NCBI RefSeq assembly: GCF_006384975.1
Contig: NZ_CP021645.1
Coordinates: 496,001-560,000, forward strand
Direction: 5' to 3'
Length of the DNA: 64,000 nt
Source: Pseudomonas oryzihabitans
GTDB taxonomy: Bacteria; Pseudomonadota; Gammaproteobacteria; Pseudomonadales; Pseudomonadaceae
Every line of letters starts with the position of its first letter. Positions within the stretch are counted from its first letter, which is position 1. Under the pieces are notes generated by a model. That model saw only the letters and a list, made by a program, of their open reading frames with translations. It did no database searches and was not told the origin of the DNA. Both the position numbers and the translations under genes were made by a program. Shown one piece after another: positions 40,301 to 51,491 of the stretch.

Positions 40301-40885
40301 GAGTATCAGCAGCAGGCCGAGCGCAAGACCTATCTGGATGCCCAGAACGCCGATCTGGTCGAGGCGCTGGAGACCCTGGAAAGCGTCATCCGCAAGATCG
40401 ATCGGGAAACGCGCAATAGGTTCAAGGATACCTTCGACCAGATCAACCACGGCTTGCAGGCGTTGTTCCCGAAAGTTTTCGGTGGCGGCAGTGCCTACTT
40501 GGAACTTACCGGTGAAGATTTACTCGATACCGGGGTTGCGATCATGGCGCGCCCGCCGGGCAAGAAGAACAGCACCATCCATTTGCTCTCCGGTGGAGAA
40601 AAGGCGCTGACCGCTCTGGCATTGGTCTTTGCCATCTTCCAGTTGAATCCGGCGCCGTTCTGCATGCTCGACGAAGTGGATGCGCCGCTGGATGACGCCA
40701 ACGTTGGACGTTATGCCCGCTTGGTTAAGAGTATGTCGGAGAAGGTGCAGTTCATTTACATCACGCACAACAAGATCGCCATGGAGATGGCCGACCAGCT
40801 ATTGGGCGTGACGATGCATGAACCGGGTTGTTCACGGCTGGTGGCCGTGGATGTGGAGGAAGCGGTGGCCATGGTGGACGCGTAG
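37400..40885 (+). CDS. smc: Chromosome segregation protein SMC
   Basis: Large coiled-coil ATPase that organises and segregates the chromosome with ScpA/ScpB. It has 1161 residues: N-terminal ATPase half with Walker A GPNGCGKSN (31-39), coiled coil (about 165-480), a hinge domain (about 510-640), a second coiled coil, and the C-terminal half with the signature LLSGGEKALTALALVFA and Walker B FCMLDEVDAPLDDAN. ATG at 37400 (MRLRSIKLAGFKSF) is the family start. zipA and ligA follow, as in other Pseudomonas. Confidence 0.97.
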   Translation: MRLRSIKLAGFKSFVDPTTVNFPSNMAAVVGPNGCGKSNIIDAVRWVMGESSAKNLRGESMTDVIFNGSNSRKPVSQASIELIFDNSDHTLVGEYASYAEISIRRRVTREGQNTYFLNGTKCRRRDITDIFLGTGLGPRSYSIIEQGMISKLIEARPEDLRHYIEEAAGISKYKERRRETENRIRRTQENLARLTDLREELERQLERLHRQAQSAERFQAFKQEERQLKAQLQAVRWRELDERVAQREKVIRDQETALEALTAEQRQADAGIERLRDGHHELSEAFNQVQGRFYSLGGDIARLEQTIQHGQQRQRQLQDDLREAEQARSEAESHLEHDRVLLATFEEELAMLEPEEEAARALGEEGAAALEEAELALADWQQRWETLSAASVEPQREADVQQARIRSLEQSLERGVERQRRLRDERTLLGEDGPSDSLIALEEQIAEDELLLEGLAEQELQVADGLQRLREELLTLANEQSQRQGELQRLEGRIASLEALQQAALAPDTGAARWLEAEGLAQAPQLAEELQVTAGWELAVETVLGSDLQAVCLDELAPLRLETFASGALNLALPGQAPVASGSLLEKVRAPRDLSPWLGQVLVAASYDEALARRAALAPGQSLITPEGYWVSRHFLRVRRAQAAEGSVLARGRELEELQTRRLELSEMLESQDDLLEERRVAQQRLEAEREESRRRQQQEQQRLAERRAQLSAQQARAEQLGIRRRQLGADLSDVEQQLAREQEELGECRLRLQDALDAMAVDTEQRAQLQDQRELHRQAVESARQRQRLAQEQLHQLTVRLTALRAQRQSTLQALERLEQQTARLGERCEQLSLNLEEGGEPLDELRLRLEELLERRLQVDEEMRSARMALEDADRELRDFERRRLQAEQQATLLRGQLEQHRLEWQGLATRRSGFAEQLAADGYDLPTVISTLPEAASEAAWEQELEAVAARIARLGPINLAAIDEYQQQAERKTYLDAQNADLVEALETLESVIRKIDRETRNRFKDTFDQINHGLQALFPKVFGGGSAYLELTGEDLLDTGVAIMARPPGKKNSTIHLLSGGEKALTALALVFAIFQLNPAPFCMLDEVDAPLDDANVGRYARLVKSMSEKVQFIYITHNKIAMEMADQLLGVTMHEPGCSRLVAVDVEEAVAMVDA

Positions 40886-41090
40886 TAACCCACAGCCTCG
40901 CGGTGTGGCGGTGTAAAGTTGACGGCAGTCGTGCTAGCTTATGGCCGCTTCGGCGGTAGGTATAAAAAGCTAAGAAGAACACTGACTTGGCGTAGGTTTC
41001 GGACGTTTTGGAAAGGCCTCGCAGGCGATGACTTTCCAAAGTTTCCCGACGGGTGTCGGTCCATTATTTTTACAGGGGTATGTCTTTTTC

Positions 41091-41996
41091 ATGGATATGG
41101 GTCTGCGCGAGTGGCTGATCATCATCGGCGTCATCGTCATCGCCGGTATTCTGTTCGATGGTTGGCGTCGCATGAGCGGCAAGGGCAAGCTCAAGTTCAA
41201 ACTTGACCAGTCGCTGAGCAATCATCCGGAACACGAGGGCGATGATCCGGAAATCATTGGCCCGACCCGCGTGGTAGAGCAGAAGGAGCCGTCGCTGGAC
41301 GATCCGGGCGAACCGACGCCACCGCGCTCTACCCAGCGCAAACGACGCGAAGAGCGTCGTGAAGAGCCCAGCGCCGACAGCTTCGATCTATCCGCAGCGG
41401 ACGAGGGGCTGGCTGGCTTGTCCGCCGATTCCGACGACGTCGTGGTGCGTGGTCGGGACAAGCCGCGCAAGGAAAAGCCGCTCAGCGCCAAGGCGCCGGA
41501 ACGCGAAACCGCTAGCGAGCCCGTCAGCAGTGGCAGTGGCAACAGTGGTGGGGCCATGGCGCCGGTGGACGAGGTGCTGGTCATCAATGTCATTTCCCGT
41601 GACGAGAAAGGCTTCTCCGGTCCGGCGCTGCTGCAGAATATTCTCGAGAGCGGCTTGAGATTCGGCGACATGGACATCTTCCATCGTCATGAGAGCATGT
41701 CGGGCAACGGTGAGGTGCTGTTTTCCATGGCCAATGCCGTGCGTCCGGGCACCTTCGACCTGGATGCCATCGACGATTTCCACACCCCGGCGGTGAGCTT
41801 CTTCCTCGGCCTGCCCGGCCCGCGCCATCCCAAGCAGGCCTTCGATCTGATGGTGGCTGCGGCGCGCAAGCTGTCGTCCGAACTCAATGGCGAGTTGAAG
41901 GACGAGCAGCGCAGTGTGATGACCGCCCAGACCATCGAGCACTACCGCCAGCGCATCGTCGACTTCGAGCGCAAGAGCCTCATGCTCAAGCGCTGA
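41091..41996 (+). CDS. zipA: Cell division protein ZipA
   Basis: Anchors FtsZ to the inner membrane at the division site. It has 301 residues: a short periplasmic start, one membrane helix (about 8-24, [18 protein letters not shown]), a charged Pro/Glu-rich linker (about 30-160), and the C-terminal FtsZ-binding domain (about 165-300, beginning [23 protein letters not shown]). The start could be ATG 41091 or 41097. Lies between smc and ligA. Confidence 0.93.
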   Translation: MDMGLREWLIIIGVIVIAGILFDGWRRMSGKGKLKFKLDQSLSNHPEHEGDDPEIIGPTRVVEQKEPSLDDPGEPTPPRSTQRKRREERREEPSADSFDLSAADEGLAGLSADSDDVVVRGRDKPRKEKPLSAKAPERETASEPVSSGSGNSGGAMAPVDEVLVINVISRDEKGFSGPALLQNILESGLRFGDMDIFHRHESMSGNGEVLFSMANAVRPGTFDLDAIDDFHTPAVSFFLGLPGPRHPKQAFDLMVAAARKLSSELNGELKDEQRSVMTAQTIEHYRQRIVDFERKSLMLKR

Positions 41997-42012
41997 GTGC
42001 GCCGGAGCGAAC

Positions 42013-42038
42013 CAAGAGCAGCCTCGGCTGCTCTTTTT
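42013..42038 (+). terminator. Rho-independent terminator after zipA
   Basis: AGAGCAGCC-TC-GGCTGCTCT followed by TTTT; stands between zipA and ligA. Confidence 0.88.
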
Positions 42039-42102
42039 GTTTGTAATCCTTGCAATGGCGCCACAGATGGCGCCCGGGCCACCCCCGGGGTGGCGACAGT
42101 GA

Positions 42103-44496
<2,394 letters not shown>

Positions 44497-44502
44497 GAGC
44501 AG

Positions 44503-44530
44503 AGGTCAGCCCCGGAGCCGCTGACCTTTT
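44503..44530 (+). terminator. Rho-independent terminator after ligA
   Basis: AGGTCAGC pairs with GCTGACCT, with a TTT tail, starting 6 nt after the ligA stop codon. Confidence 0.8.
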
Positions 44531-44566
44531 CACCAGTTACTTAAGCGCAGCCATAATCAACGATAG

Positions 44567-44609
44567 CGAAGCGATAATAATAAAATTCAAGTTGTATTTT
44601 ATCGCTTCG
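44567..44609. repeat. Hairpin with GCGAAGCG motif, 3' of galE (unit 1)
   Basis: CGAAGCGATAA (44567-44577) pairs with TTATCGCTTCG (44599-44609) across an A/T-rich loop. It belongs to a group of GCGAAGC motifs found on both sides of galE. Confidence 0.6.
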
Positions 44610-44655
44610 TTTATAGCCTTTGTTGGGGCGGTACTCTTCGAGAGAATAGTGGATG

Positions 44656-44688
44656 ACAACGCTTCGCTAACAACAGGCGAAGCGTTGT
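44656..44688. repeat. Hairpin with GCGAAGCG motif, 3' of galE (unit 2)
   Basis: ACAACGCTTCGC (44656-44667) and GCGAAGCGTTGT (44677-44688) form a perfect 12-bp stem with a 9-nt loop, 25 bp beyond the galE stop. May serve as a transcript end or REP-like element. Confidence 0.65.
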
Positions 44689-44713
44689 AATTCGATAGGC
44701 TGATTTTATCTTT

Positions 44714-45802
44714 TCAAGCGAAACGAGAGTTCGGTGCCCGGGACGGTTCTTTTTCCTGAACGGGTTCTTCCACGGCAATAGTCGCCTTGGACGTTTTCCG
44801 ATAACCCTGGGGATTGAGCGACTGCCAACGCCAGGCATCTTCCAGCATGGTGGAAAGTTCGCGCTCGGCGCGCCAGCCTAGTTCACGCCAGGCCTTGTCC
44901 GGGTCGGCCCAGCAGAGCGTTACGTCGCCCGCGCGGCGGGGTGCGACGCGGCAGGGGATGGTGCGGCCCAGTTGGCGTTCGAGGGTGGCCACGACTTCCC
45001 GGACCGAATGTCCCCGGCCGGTGCCCAGATTCCAGAGCGAGACCCCGGGACGTTCCGCCAGGGCGTTCAAGGCCGCCAGGTGCCCCCGTGCCAGATCCTG
45101 TACGTGGAGGTAGTCGCGGATACCGGTGCCATCGGTGGTGGGGTAGTCATCGCCATAGATCTCCAGCCAGGGTCGCCGGCCGCTGGCCACCTGCAGCAGG
45201 TAGGGCACCAGGTTGTTCGGTGTGCCCTGGGGGTCTTCGCCGATCAAGCCGGAGGGGTGGGCACCGATGGGGTTGAAGTAGCGCAACACGGCGATGGACC
45301 AGTGTGGATCGGCCGTCGCCAGCCCGCGTAGGACCTGCTCGGCCATGAGTTTCGACTGGCCGTAGGGATTGGTGGGCTCGGCGGTCGGACAGCTTTCGCT
45401 GATTGGCGGAGTGCAGTGCCCATAGACCGTGGCTGACGAACTGAAGACCAGCTGATGCACGCCGGCAGCGGCCATGGCCTGGCAGAGCACCAGGGTGCCG
45501 CCGACGTTGTTGTCGAAGTAGCGCAAGGGGTGCTGGACGCTTTCGCCGACCGCCTTGAGGCCGGCGAAGTGCAGCACCCCGGTGATCGGCAATTCCCGCA
45601 GCAGCCGATCCAGCAGCGGCCGATCGCGGACATCACCCTGCACGAAGCGCGGCGCGCGCCCGGCCAGGGTGGCGATCCGTTGCACCGCTTCCTGCCGGCT
45701 GTTGACCAGGTTGTCCAGGATCACCACCTCATGGCCCGCCCGCAGCAACTCCAGTGTCGTATGAGAACCTATGTATCCTGCGCCACCCGTGATCATCAAC
45801 AT
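44714..45802 (-). CDS. galE: UDP-glucose 4-epimerase
   Basis: Interconverts UDP-glucose and UDP-galactose. It has 362 residues in a short-chain dehydrogenase fold: NAD motif GGAGYIGSHT (about 6-15), the catalytic Ser in FSSSATVYG and the YxxxK pair in NPYGQSK, and GTGIRDYLHVQDLARGH. About 25 residues at the C-terminus (from RKTSKATIAVEEP) go beyond the usual end. It is divergent from the glf operon, to which it can supply UDP-galactopyranose, the substrate of the mutase. The flanks are AT-rich. Confidence 0.93.
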   Translation of the reverse strand: MLMITGGAGYIGSHTTLELLRAGHEVVILDNLVNSRQEAVQRIATLAGRAPRFVQGDVRDRPLLDRLLRELPITGVLHFAGLKAVGESVQHPLRYFDNNVGGTLVLCQAMAAAGVHQLVFSSSATVYGHCTPPISESCPTAEPTNPYGQSKLMAEQVLRGLATADPHWSIAVLRYFNPIGAHPSGLIGEDPQGTPNNLVPYLLQVASGRRPWLEIYGDDYPTTDGTGIRDYLHVQDLARGHLAALNALAERPGVSLWNLGTGRGHSVREVVATLERQLGRTIPCRVAPRRAGDVTLCWADPDKAWRELGWRAERELSTMLEDAWRWQSLNPQGYRKTSKATIAVEEPVQEKEPSRAPNSRFA

Positions 45803-46160
45803 GCAACCGCCCTCGCGTCACCCGTAGCCGCCGAATAAAAATAAATATGTCGTGCAGGTTTTTGTGCAACTAAGGCTTCGCTTGATAAAGACTTTAAACG
45901 AAGCGTTAGTGTTGCCGATTCGTCGAGCAGATAAGCTTCTGAAGTTGTGCGGGGGCAAAGGTTCTAGCGAAGCGCAAGTTGCTCATAAAGTTATGAACCC
46001 TTGTCGATTCGATAAGTCGATAACGTTGCTCGATATCGCGTAGTGCTCTTGGCGATAAGGTCGGGACGGTCTTTGGATGTTTTACGAATTGCCCTTGCGC
46101 AGGCTGGCCGCGGGTGTTCTGCAGCGGTCGGTCTCGCGTTCGACATGACAGGAGCACAAG
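45803..46160. other. AT-rich divergent promoter region between galE and the glf operon
   Basis: About 360 bp, markedly AT-rich. It holds further GCTTCGCT / CGAAGCG motifs at 45875-45882, 45899-45905 and 45967-45975 and the small palindrome AAAGACTTT. Both transcription units must start here. I cannot pick a single convincing -35/-10 pair and see no gene. Confidence 0.5.
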
Positions 46161-47339
46161 ATGAGTTGGGCCGGCCCTCATACCGAAACGATAGGCAAGA
46201 CCGCACACCCGGTACGGATGGCGGAACGCCCCCTGGACCCAGGCAGACCCTTGTTGCTCTGCCTGGCGCATCTGCGCTGGAGCTTCGTCTACCAGCGTCC
46301 GCAACACGAGATGGTGCGCTTCGCCGATCACTACAACGTGCTCTATTGCGAAGAGCCCCTGGACGCGGCGGACGATAAGGCGCATTTGGACGTGCGCGTG
46401 GAAGAGAACGGCGTGCGGGTACTGGTACCGCGGTTGCCCGCAGGGCTGTCGAGCGAGGGGCGCGCGAGTGCCCAGCGAGAGCTCCTGCAGACCTATCTGC
46501 GCGAGTTGCAGATGCCGGTGGCGGTGGCCTGGTACTTCACGCCCATGGCACTCGATTACGCCGGCGAAATCCCTGCGCAGACCCTGGTATACGACTGCAT
46601 GGACGAACTGTCCGCCTTTCGTGGCGCGCCTCCGGCGCTCTTGGAGCGGGAGGCGCAATTGCTTGAGCGCGCCGATCTGGTCTTCACCGGCGGCTACAGC
46701 CTCTACGAAGCCAAGCGCGACCGGCATCCACGGGTATTTCCCTTTCCCAGCAGCGTGGACGTGGCGCATTTCGGCCAGGCCCGCGAAGCCTTGCCGGAAC
46801 CCCTCGATCAAGCGGACCTGGCGCAGCCGCGACTGGGCTTCTATGGCGTGATCGACGAGCGCCTGGATCTTGCGCTGCTGGCGGCGGTGGCCCGGCTGCG
46901 GCCGCACTGGCAGTGGGTGATGCTGGGGCCGGTGGTCAAGATCGCGCCCGACAGCCTGCCGCAATTGCCCAATCTGCACTACCTGGGCGGCAAGACCTAC
47001 GATGAATTGCCCGCCTACCTGGCCGGCTGGGACGTGGCCCTGATGCCCTTCGCCTTGAACGAAGCCACACGCTTCATCAGCCCCACCAAGACCCCCGAAT
47101 ACCTGGCGGGGGGCTGTCCGGTGGTCTCGACACCCATCACCGATGTGGTGCGTAGCTATGGCGACAGCGGCGTGGTCTGGATCGCCGAGGGCGCCGAGGC
47201 CTTCGTCTCTGCCTGCGAGGCGGCGCTGGCCAGTCAAGATCAGCGCGAAGCCTTTCTGGCGCGTGCCGATGCCCTGCTGACCGGGATGTCCTGGGACAGC
47301 ACCTGTGACCTGATGCGGGAGAAGATCCAATGGCGGTAA
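46161..47339 (+). CDS. GT4-type glycosyltransferase
   Basis: A 392-residue GT-B glycosyltransferase. The N-terminal part (LLLCLAHLRWSFVYQRPQHEMVRFA) and YDCMDELSAFRG match the family of membrane-associated group-1 transferases, and the C-terminal donor-binding motif is PTKTPEYLAGGCPVVSTPI. AGGAG lies 6 nt before the ATG. It overlaps glf by 10 nt, so the likely donor is UDP-galactofuranose or another sugar of the same product. Acceptor unknown. Confidence 0.85.
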   Translation: MSWAGPHTETIGKTAHPVRMAERPLDPGRPLLLCLAHLRWSFVYQRPQHEMVRFADHYNVLYCEEPLDAADDKAHLDVRVEENGVRVLVPRLPAGLSSEGRASAQRELLQTYLRELQMPVAVAWYFTPMALDYAGEIPAQTLVYDCMDELSAFRGAPPALLEREAQLLERADLVFTGGYSLYEAKRDRHPRVFPFPSSVDVAHFGQAREALPEPLDQADLAQPRLGFYGVIDERLDLALLAAVARLRPHWQWVMLGPVVKIAPDSLPQLPNLHYLGGKTYDELPAYLAGWDVALMPFALNEATRFISPTKTPEYLAGGCPVVSTPITDVVRSYGDSGVVWIAEGAEAFVSACEAALASQDQREAFLARADALLTGMSWDSTCDLMREKIQWR

Positions 47340-48508
47340 CGGCGCTGGAGCGTTTCGATTATCTGATCGTGGGGGCTGGCTTCGCCGGCAGCGTGCTGGC
47401 GGAGCGTCTCGCCGCCGGGCTGGGCAAGCGCGTGCTGGTGGTGGATCGGCGGCCGCATATCGGCGGCAATGCCTACGACCACTACGACGATGCCGGCGTC
47501 CTGGTGCATCGCTATGGTCCGCATATCTTCCATACCAATTCCCAGCGCATCGTCGACTACCTGTCGCGCTTCACCGAATGGCGTCCCTACGAGCATCGGG
47601 TGCTGGCCGAGGTCGACGGCCAGCAGGTGCCCATTCCGATCAACCTGACCACCCTCAATCGGCTCTACGGTCTGGAACTGGACGAAGCCGGCGCCGAGGC
47701 CTTCCTCGCGGCGCGGGCCGAGCCGGTGGAGGATATCCGTACCTCGGAAGACGTGGTGATCAACCAGGTGGGGCGCGAGCTCTACGAGACCTTTTTCCGC
47801 GGCTATACCCGCAAGCAGTGGGGCCTGGACCCCTCGCAGCTGGATCGCTCGGTGACGGCGCGGGTGCCGACCCGCACCACCACCGACGACCGCTATTTCG
47901 GCGACACCTTCCAGCAGATGCCGCTGCATGGCTTCACCCGGATGTTCGAGCGGATGCTGGACCATCCCAACATCAAGGTGATGGTCAACACCGACTACCG
48001 CGAGATCCGCGACCTGATCCCGCACGAGCATCTGGTCTACAGCGGGCCGATCGACGAATTCTTCGACTATCGCTTCGGGCGCCTGCCGTATCGCTCCCTG
48101 ACCTTCAAGCACGAGACGCGGGACGAGCCGCGGTTCCAGCCGGTCGCCGTAGTCAACTACCCCAGCGAGACAGTGCCCTATACTCGTATCACCGAGTACA
48201 AGCACCTCACCGGTCAGAGCCACGCGCGCACCAGCCTGACCTACGAATACCCCAGCGCGGAGGGCGAGCCCTATTACCCGATCCCGCGCCCGGAGAATGC
48301 CGAGCTCTATCGGCGTTACCAGCACCTGGCGGAAGCGACGCCCCACGTCATCTTCATCGGCCGGCTGGGGACCTATCGTTACTACAACATGGACCAGGTG
48401 GTGGGCCAGGCGCTGGCTGCCTACAAGCGCATCGAGGAAGCGGAGCGCGGGCCGGCGGCAGGGGAGAGCGCCGAACACCACGAAAGCCTGGCGCGGCAGG
48501 CGCCGTGA
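47330..48508 (+). CDS. glf: UDP-galactopyranose mutase
   Basis: FAD enzyme that converts UDP-galactopyranose to UDP-galactofuranose. It has 392 residues. FAD motif VGAGFAGSVLAERLA (about 15-29), the early loop DRRPHIGGNAYD, active-site segments GPHIFHTNSQ, FFRGYTRKQWG and FEYR-type FFDYRFG, and the C-terminal LGTYRYYNMDQVVGQALA. Embedded in an operon with a glycosyltransferase, a glycosidase and an ABC exporter, with galE divergent, giving a full route to Galf. Confidence 0.95.
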   Translation: MAVTALERFDYLIVGAGFAGSVLAERLAAGLGKRVLVVDRRPHIGGNAYDHYDDAGVLVHRYGPHIFHTNSQRIVDYLSRFTEWRPYEHRVLAEVDGQQVPIPINLTTLNRLYGLELDEAGAEAFLAARAEPVEDIRTSEDVVINQVGRELYETFFRGYTRKQWGLDPSQLDRSVTARVPTRTTTDDRYFGDTFQQMPLHGFTRMFERMLDHPNIKVMVNTDYREIRDLIPHEHLVYSGPIDEFFDYRFGRLPYRSLTFKHETRDEPRFQPVAVVNYPSETVPYTRITEYKHLTGQSHARTSLTYEYPSAEGEPYYPIPRPENAELYRRYQHLAEATPHVIFIGRLGTYRYYNMDQVVGQALAAYKRIEEAERGPAAGESAEHHESLARQAP

Positions 48509-48516
48509 GGGATGCG

Positions 48517-49638
48517 ATGACCCCTGACGCCCCGTTCCAGAGTTTCTTCATGGCCGGTTTCGAATGCTCCTGCCACCGCCGGGCCGATGGTCGGCGGCTG
48601 GACTTGCTCGCCAGCACCGCCCACGACCGCTGGGCGGCGCAGGACTATGACGCCGTGGCGGCCCAGGGCCTGCGTACCGTGCGGGACGGCATCCGCTGGC
48701 ACCGCGTGGAAAGCCAGCCGGGGCAATACGACTGGACGAGCGTCCTGCCGCAACTCCGGGCGGCGCAGACGGCCGGCGTCCAGGTGATCTGGGACCTCTG
48801 CCACTACGGCTGGCCCGACTACCTGGATATCTGGCGCCCGGCCTTCGTCGAGGCCTTTGCCCGCTTCGCCGCGGCCTTCGCCCGGCTATTGCGGGAGGAG
48901 GGCGAGACCCAGCCGTGCCTGGCGCCCATCAACGAAATCTCCTACTGGGCCTGGGCCGGGGGCGACCAGGGACTGTTCAATCCCACGGCCCGCGGACGCG
49001 GCCAGGAACTCAAGCACCAGCTGGTGCGGGCCAGCATCGCCGCCATCGAGGCGATTCGTGCCGAGCTGCCCGGTACGCGCTTCGTCGCGGTCGATCCGCT
49101 CATCAACGTGGTGGCCCGCCGCCCCGAGCAACGCGAGGTGGCCGAGGCCCACCGCCAGGCCCAATTCGAAGCCTGGGACCTGCTCAGTGGCCGCCAGTGG
49201 CCGGGCCTGGGCGGTCGCCCCGACTACCTGGACATCCTTGGCCTGAATTACTACTCGGACAACCAGTGGTATCTCGGCGGTGGCACCCTGGCGCCGGAAG
49301 ATCCGGCCTATCGACCGTTGCAGGGCATCCTGGCCGAAGTCCACCAGCGATACGGTCGCCCGCTGCTGATCGCCGAGACCGGCGCGGAAGGCCCGTTGCG
49401 GGCGAGTTGGCTGGACTACGTCGCCGACCAGGTCGGGCGCGCCGTCCGCCAGGGCGTGCCGGTGCAGGGCATCTGTCTCTATCCGGTGCTCGACTATCCC
49501 GGCTGGAACGATGACCGCCTCTGTCCCACCGGGCTGTTCGGCATCGCCGATGGGGCAGGGCGGCGCACCCTCTATGCGCCGCTCGCCGAGGTCTTGCAGC
49601 GGCATCGCCAAAGCCTGGAAGGCAGGAGTCCTGCATGA
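48517..49638 (+). CDS. Clan GH-A (GH1/GH5-like) glycoside hydrolase
   Basis: A 373-residue beta/alpha-barrel hydrolase without a signal peptide, so probably cytoplasmic. The acid/base glutamate is in APINEISYWAW and the nucleophile in LLIAETGAEG, as in beta-glucosidase-like enzymes. WDLCHYGWPDYLDIW is another GH-A hallmark. The next gene starts within its stop codon (ATGA). A hydrolase inside a biosynthetic operon may trim or recycle a glycan intermediate. An in-frame GTG at 48505 would overlap glf and is an alternative start. Confidence 0.8.
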   Translation: MTPDAPFQSFFMAGFECSCHRRADGRRLDLLASTAHDRWAAQDYDAVAAQGLRTVRDGIRWHRVESQPGQYDWTSVLPQLRAAQTAGVQVIWDLCHYGWPDYLDIWRPAFVEAFARFAAAFARLLREEGETQPCLAPINEISYWAWAGGDQGLFNPTARGRGQELKHQLVRASIAAIEAIRAELPGTRFVAVDPLINVVARRPEQREVAEAHRQAQFEAWDLLSGRQWPGLGGRPDYLDILGLNYYSDNQWYLGGGTLAPEDPAYRPLQGILAEVHQRYGRPLLIAETGAEGPLRASWLDYVADQVGRAVRQGVPVQGICLYPVLDYPGWNDDRLCPTGLFGIADGAGRRTLYAPLAEVLQRHRQSLEGRSPA

Positions 49639-51401
49639 AGGCGTCCGCTCGACGTGAGCGCCGGCGGGCCGAGTGGCCCCTGCCGGAGCGGGTCGGCGCC
49701 TTCCTCTGGCGCTATGTCCGCCTGCGGCCCTGGCATTTCGGCGGCCTGCTGTTGCTGGTGATAGGGGCGGCGACCTGTGCGGTGGCGGTGCAGTACGGCA
49801 TGAAGCTGCTGGTCGATGCCATGGCCGATCCCGGACACCGCGCCCAGGTGTGGAGTCCGTTCTGGCTGTTCATCTCGCTGATCGTCCTGGAAAACCTATT
49901 CTGGCGCTGTGGCGGCTGGCTCGGTTGCCGCACGGTGGTGGCCAGTTGCGCGGACATGCGCGTCGACCTGTTCCGTTACCTCACCGGGCACCCGATGCAC
50001 TATTTCGCCCAGCACTTCGCCGGGGCCCTGGGCAATCGGGTCTCCGCCACCGGGATGGCCGCGGGTGCCATCTATGGCGGCCTGGCCTGGAAGATCATGC
50101 CGCCCTGCGTCGATTTCATCGGCGCGGTGGTGGTGCTCTGCACCGTGGATCTGCGCATGGCCGCGGCGCTGGTCGCCTTCGTGGTGATCGTGGCCCTGGT
50201 GATCACCACCTTCGGCATCCGCGGGCGGGCGCGTCACCAGCGCTTCGCCGCCCAGTCGGCCCGGGTCAGTGGCGAGCTGGTGGACCTGGTACAGAACGTC
50301 TGGACCATCAAGGCCTTTTCCGCACGGGAGCGCGAGGTGCAGCGCTTCGCCCAGGCGGTCGGCGTGGAAGCCCGCGCCCAAAGACGCAGCTGGATGCACC
50401 TGGAGAAGGCCCGGGTGCTGCACGACACCTGCCTGTCGCTGATGGCCGGTGGCATGCTGGCCTGGGCCATTGCCCTCTGGACCCGCGGCGGCATCACCGC
50501 GGGGGACGTGGTCATGGTCAGTGCCCTGACCTTTCGTATCCTGCACGGCTCCCGGGATCTGGCCCTGGCGCTGGTGGATACCACCCAGCAACTGGGCGCC
50601 ATCGGCGAAACCCTGCGCATCCTCATCCAGCCGCACGCCCAAAGCGACGTCGAGCGGCCACTGGTGCAGGCGCGCGGTGCCCTGCGCTTCGAGGGGGTGC
50701 ACTATCGTTATCCCGATGGTCGTCAGGTATTCCAGGGCCTCAGTCTACAGGTGCCGGCCGGGCAGAAGGTCGGGTTGGTCGGCCCCTCGGGAGCGGGAAA
50801 ATCCACCCTGATCGGCCTGCTGCAGCGCCTCGACGATGTGCAACTGGGCCAGATCCGCATCGACGGCGAGGACATCCGCTCGGTGAGCCAGGACAGCCTG
50901 CGCCAGCGCATCGCCGTGGTGCCCCAGGAAACGGCACTGTTCAATCGCAGCATTCGCGAGAACATCCGCTATGGCCGCCCCGAGGCCAGCGATGCCGAGG
51001 TGGAGGAGGCCGCCCGTCATGCCTACTGCGACGACTTCATCCGCCAGCTACCCCAGGGCTACGACACCCCGGTCGGCGAGCGCGGGGTGCTGCTGTCCGG
51101 CGGCCAGCGCCAACGCCTCGGCATCGCCCGGGCCTTTCTCAAGGACGCCCCCATCCTCATCCTCGACGAGGCGACCTCGGCGCTGGATAGTCACTCCGAG
51201 ACGGTCATCCAGCGGGCGCTGCTGGAGCTGATGGAAGGGCGTACCGTCTTGGCGGTAGCCCATCGACTCTCCACCCTGAGCGGCTTCGATCGCATCCTGG
51301 TGCTGGAGCAGGGCGTCATCGTCGAGGATGGGCCGCCGCAACAATTGCGCGAGGATGACGGCCGGTTCGCCGCACTCTGGGAGTTGCAGGCGGCGCAGTA
51401 G
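49635..51401 (+). CDS. ABC exporter, MsbA-like half-transporter
   Basis: A 588-residue fused membrane/ATPase half-transporter that works as a homodimer. The first about 330 residues hold six membrane helices, beginning after an Arg-rich start. The ATPase domain has Walker A GPSGAGKST, Q-loop VVPQETALF, signature LSGGQRQR and Walker B ILILDEATSALD. Last gene of the glf operon; it presumably flips or exports the lipid-linked or free Galf product. It is not the housekeeping msbA by context. Confidence 0.88.
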   Translation: MKASARRERRRAEWPLPERVGAFLWRYVRLRPWHFGGLLLLVIGAATCAVAVQYGMKLLVDAMADPGHRAQVWSPFWLFISLIVLENLFWRCGGWLGCRTVVASCADMRVDLFRYLTGHPMHYFAQHFAGALGNRVSATGMAAGAIYGGLAWKIMPPCVDFIGAVVVLCTVDLRMAAALVAFVVIVALVITTFGIRGRARHQRFAAQSARVSGELVDLVQNVWTIKAFSAREREVQRFAQAVGVEARAQRRSWMHLEKARVLHDTCLSLMAGGMLAWAIALWTRGGITAGDVVMVSALTFRILHGSRDLALALVDTTQQLGAIGETLRILIQPHAQSDVERPLVQARGALRFEGVHYRYPDGRQVFQGLSLQVPAGQKVGLVGPSGAGKSTLIGLLQRLDDVQLGQIRIDGEDIRSVSQDSLRQRIAVVPQETALFNRSIRENIRYGRPEASDAEVEEAARHAYCDDFIRQLPQGYDTPVGERGVLLSGGQRQRLGIARAFLKDAPILILDEATSALDSHSETVIQRALLELMEGRTVLAVAHRLSTLSGFDRILVLEQGVIVEDGPPQQLREDDGRFAALWELQAAQ

Positions 51402-51433
51402 CAGCCTGTCCCGCTGCTAAGTCCTTGTATGGC

Positions 51434-51461
51434 TTGCAACTTCACCCCAACCGCGTAGAAT
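51434..51461 (+). promoter_or_regulatory. Probable promoter of the 4.5S RNA gene
   Basis: TTGCAA (51434-51439), a 16-nt spacer, TAGAAT (51456-51461), and a GC-rich start GGCGC. The mature RNA begins about 30 nt downstream. Confidence 0.65.
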
Positions 51462-51491
51462 GGCGCACCTCACCTAAGGGTGGGGCGTTAT

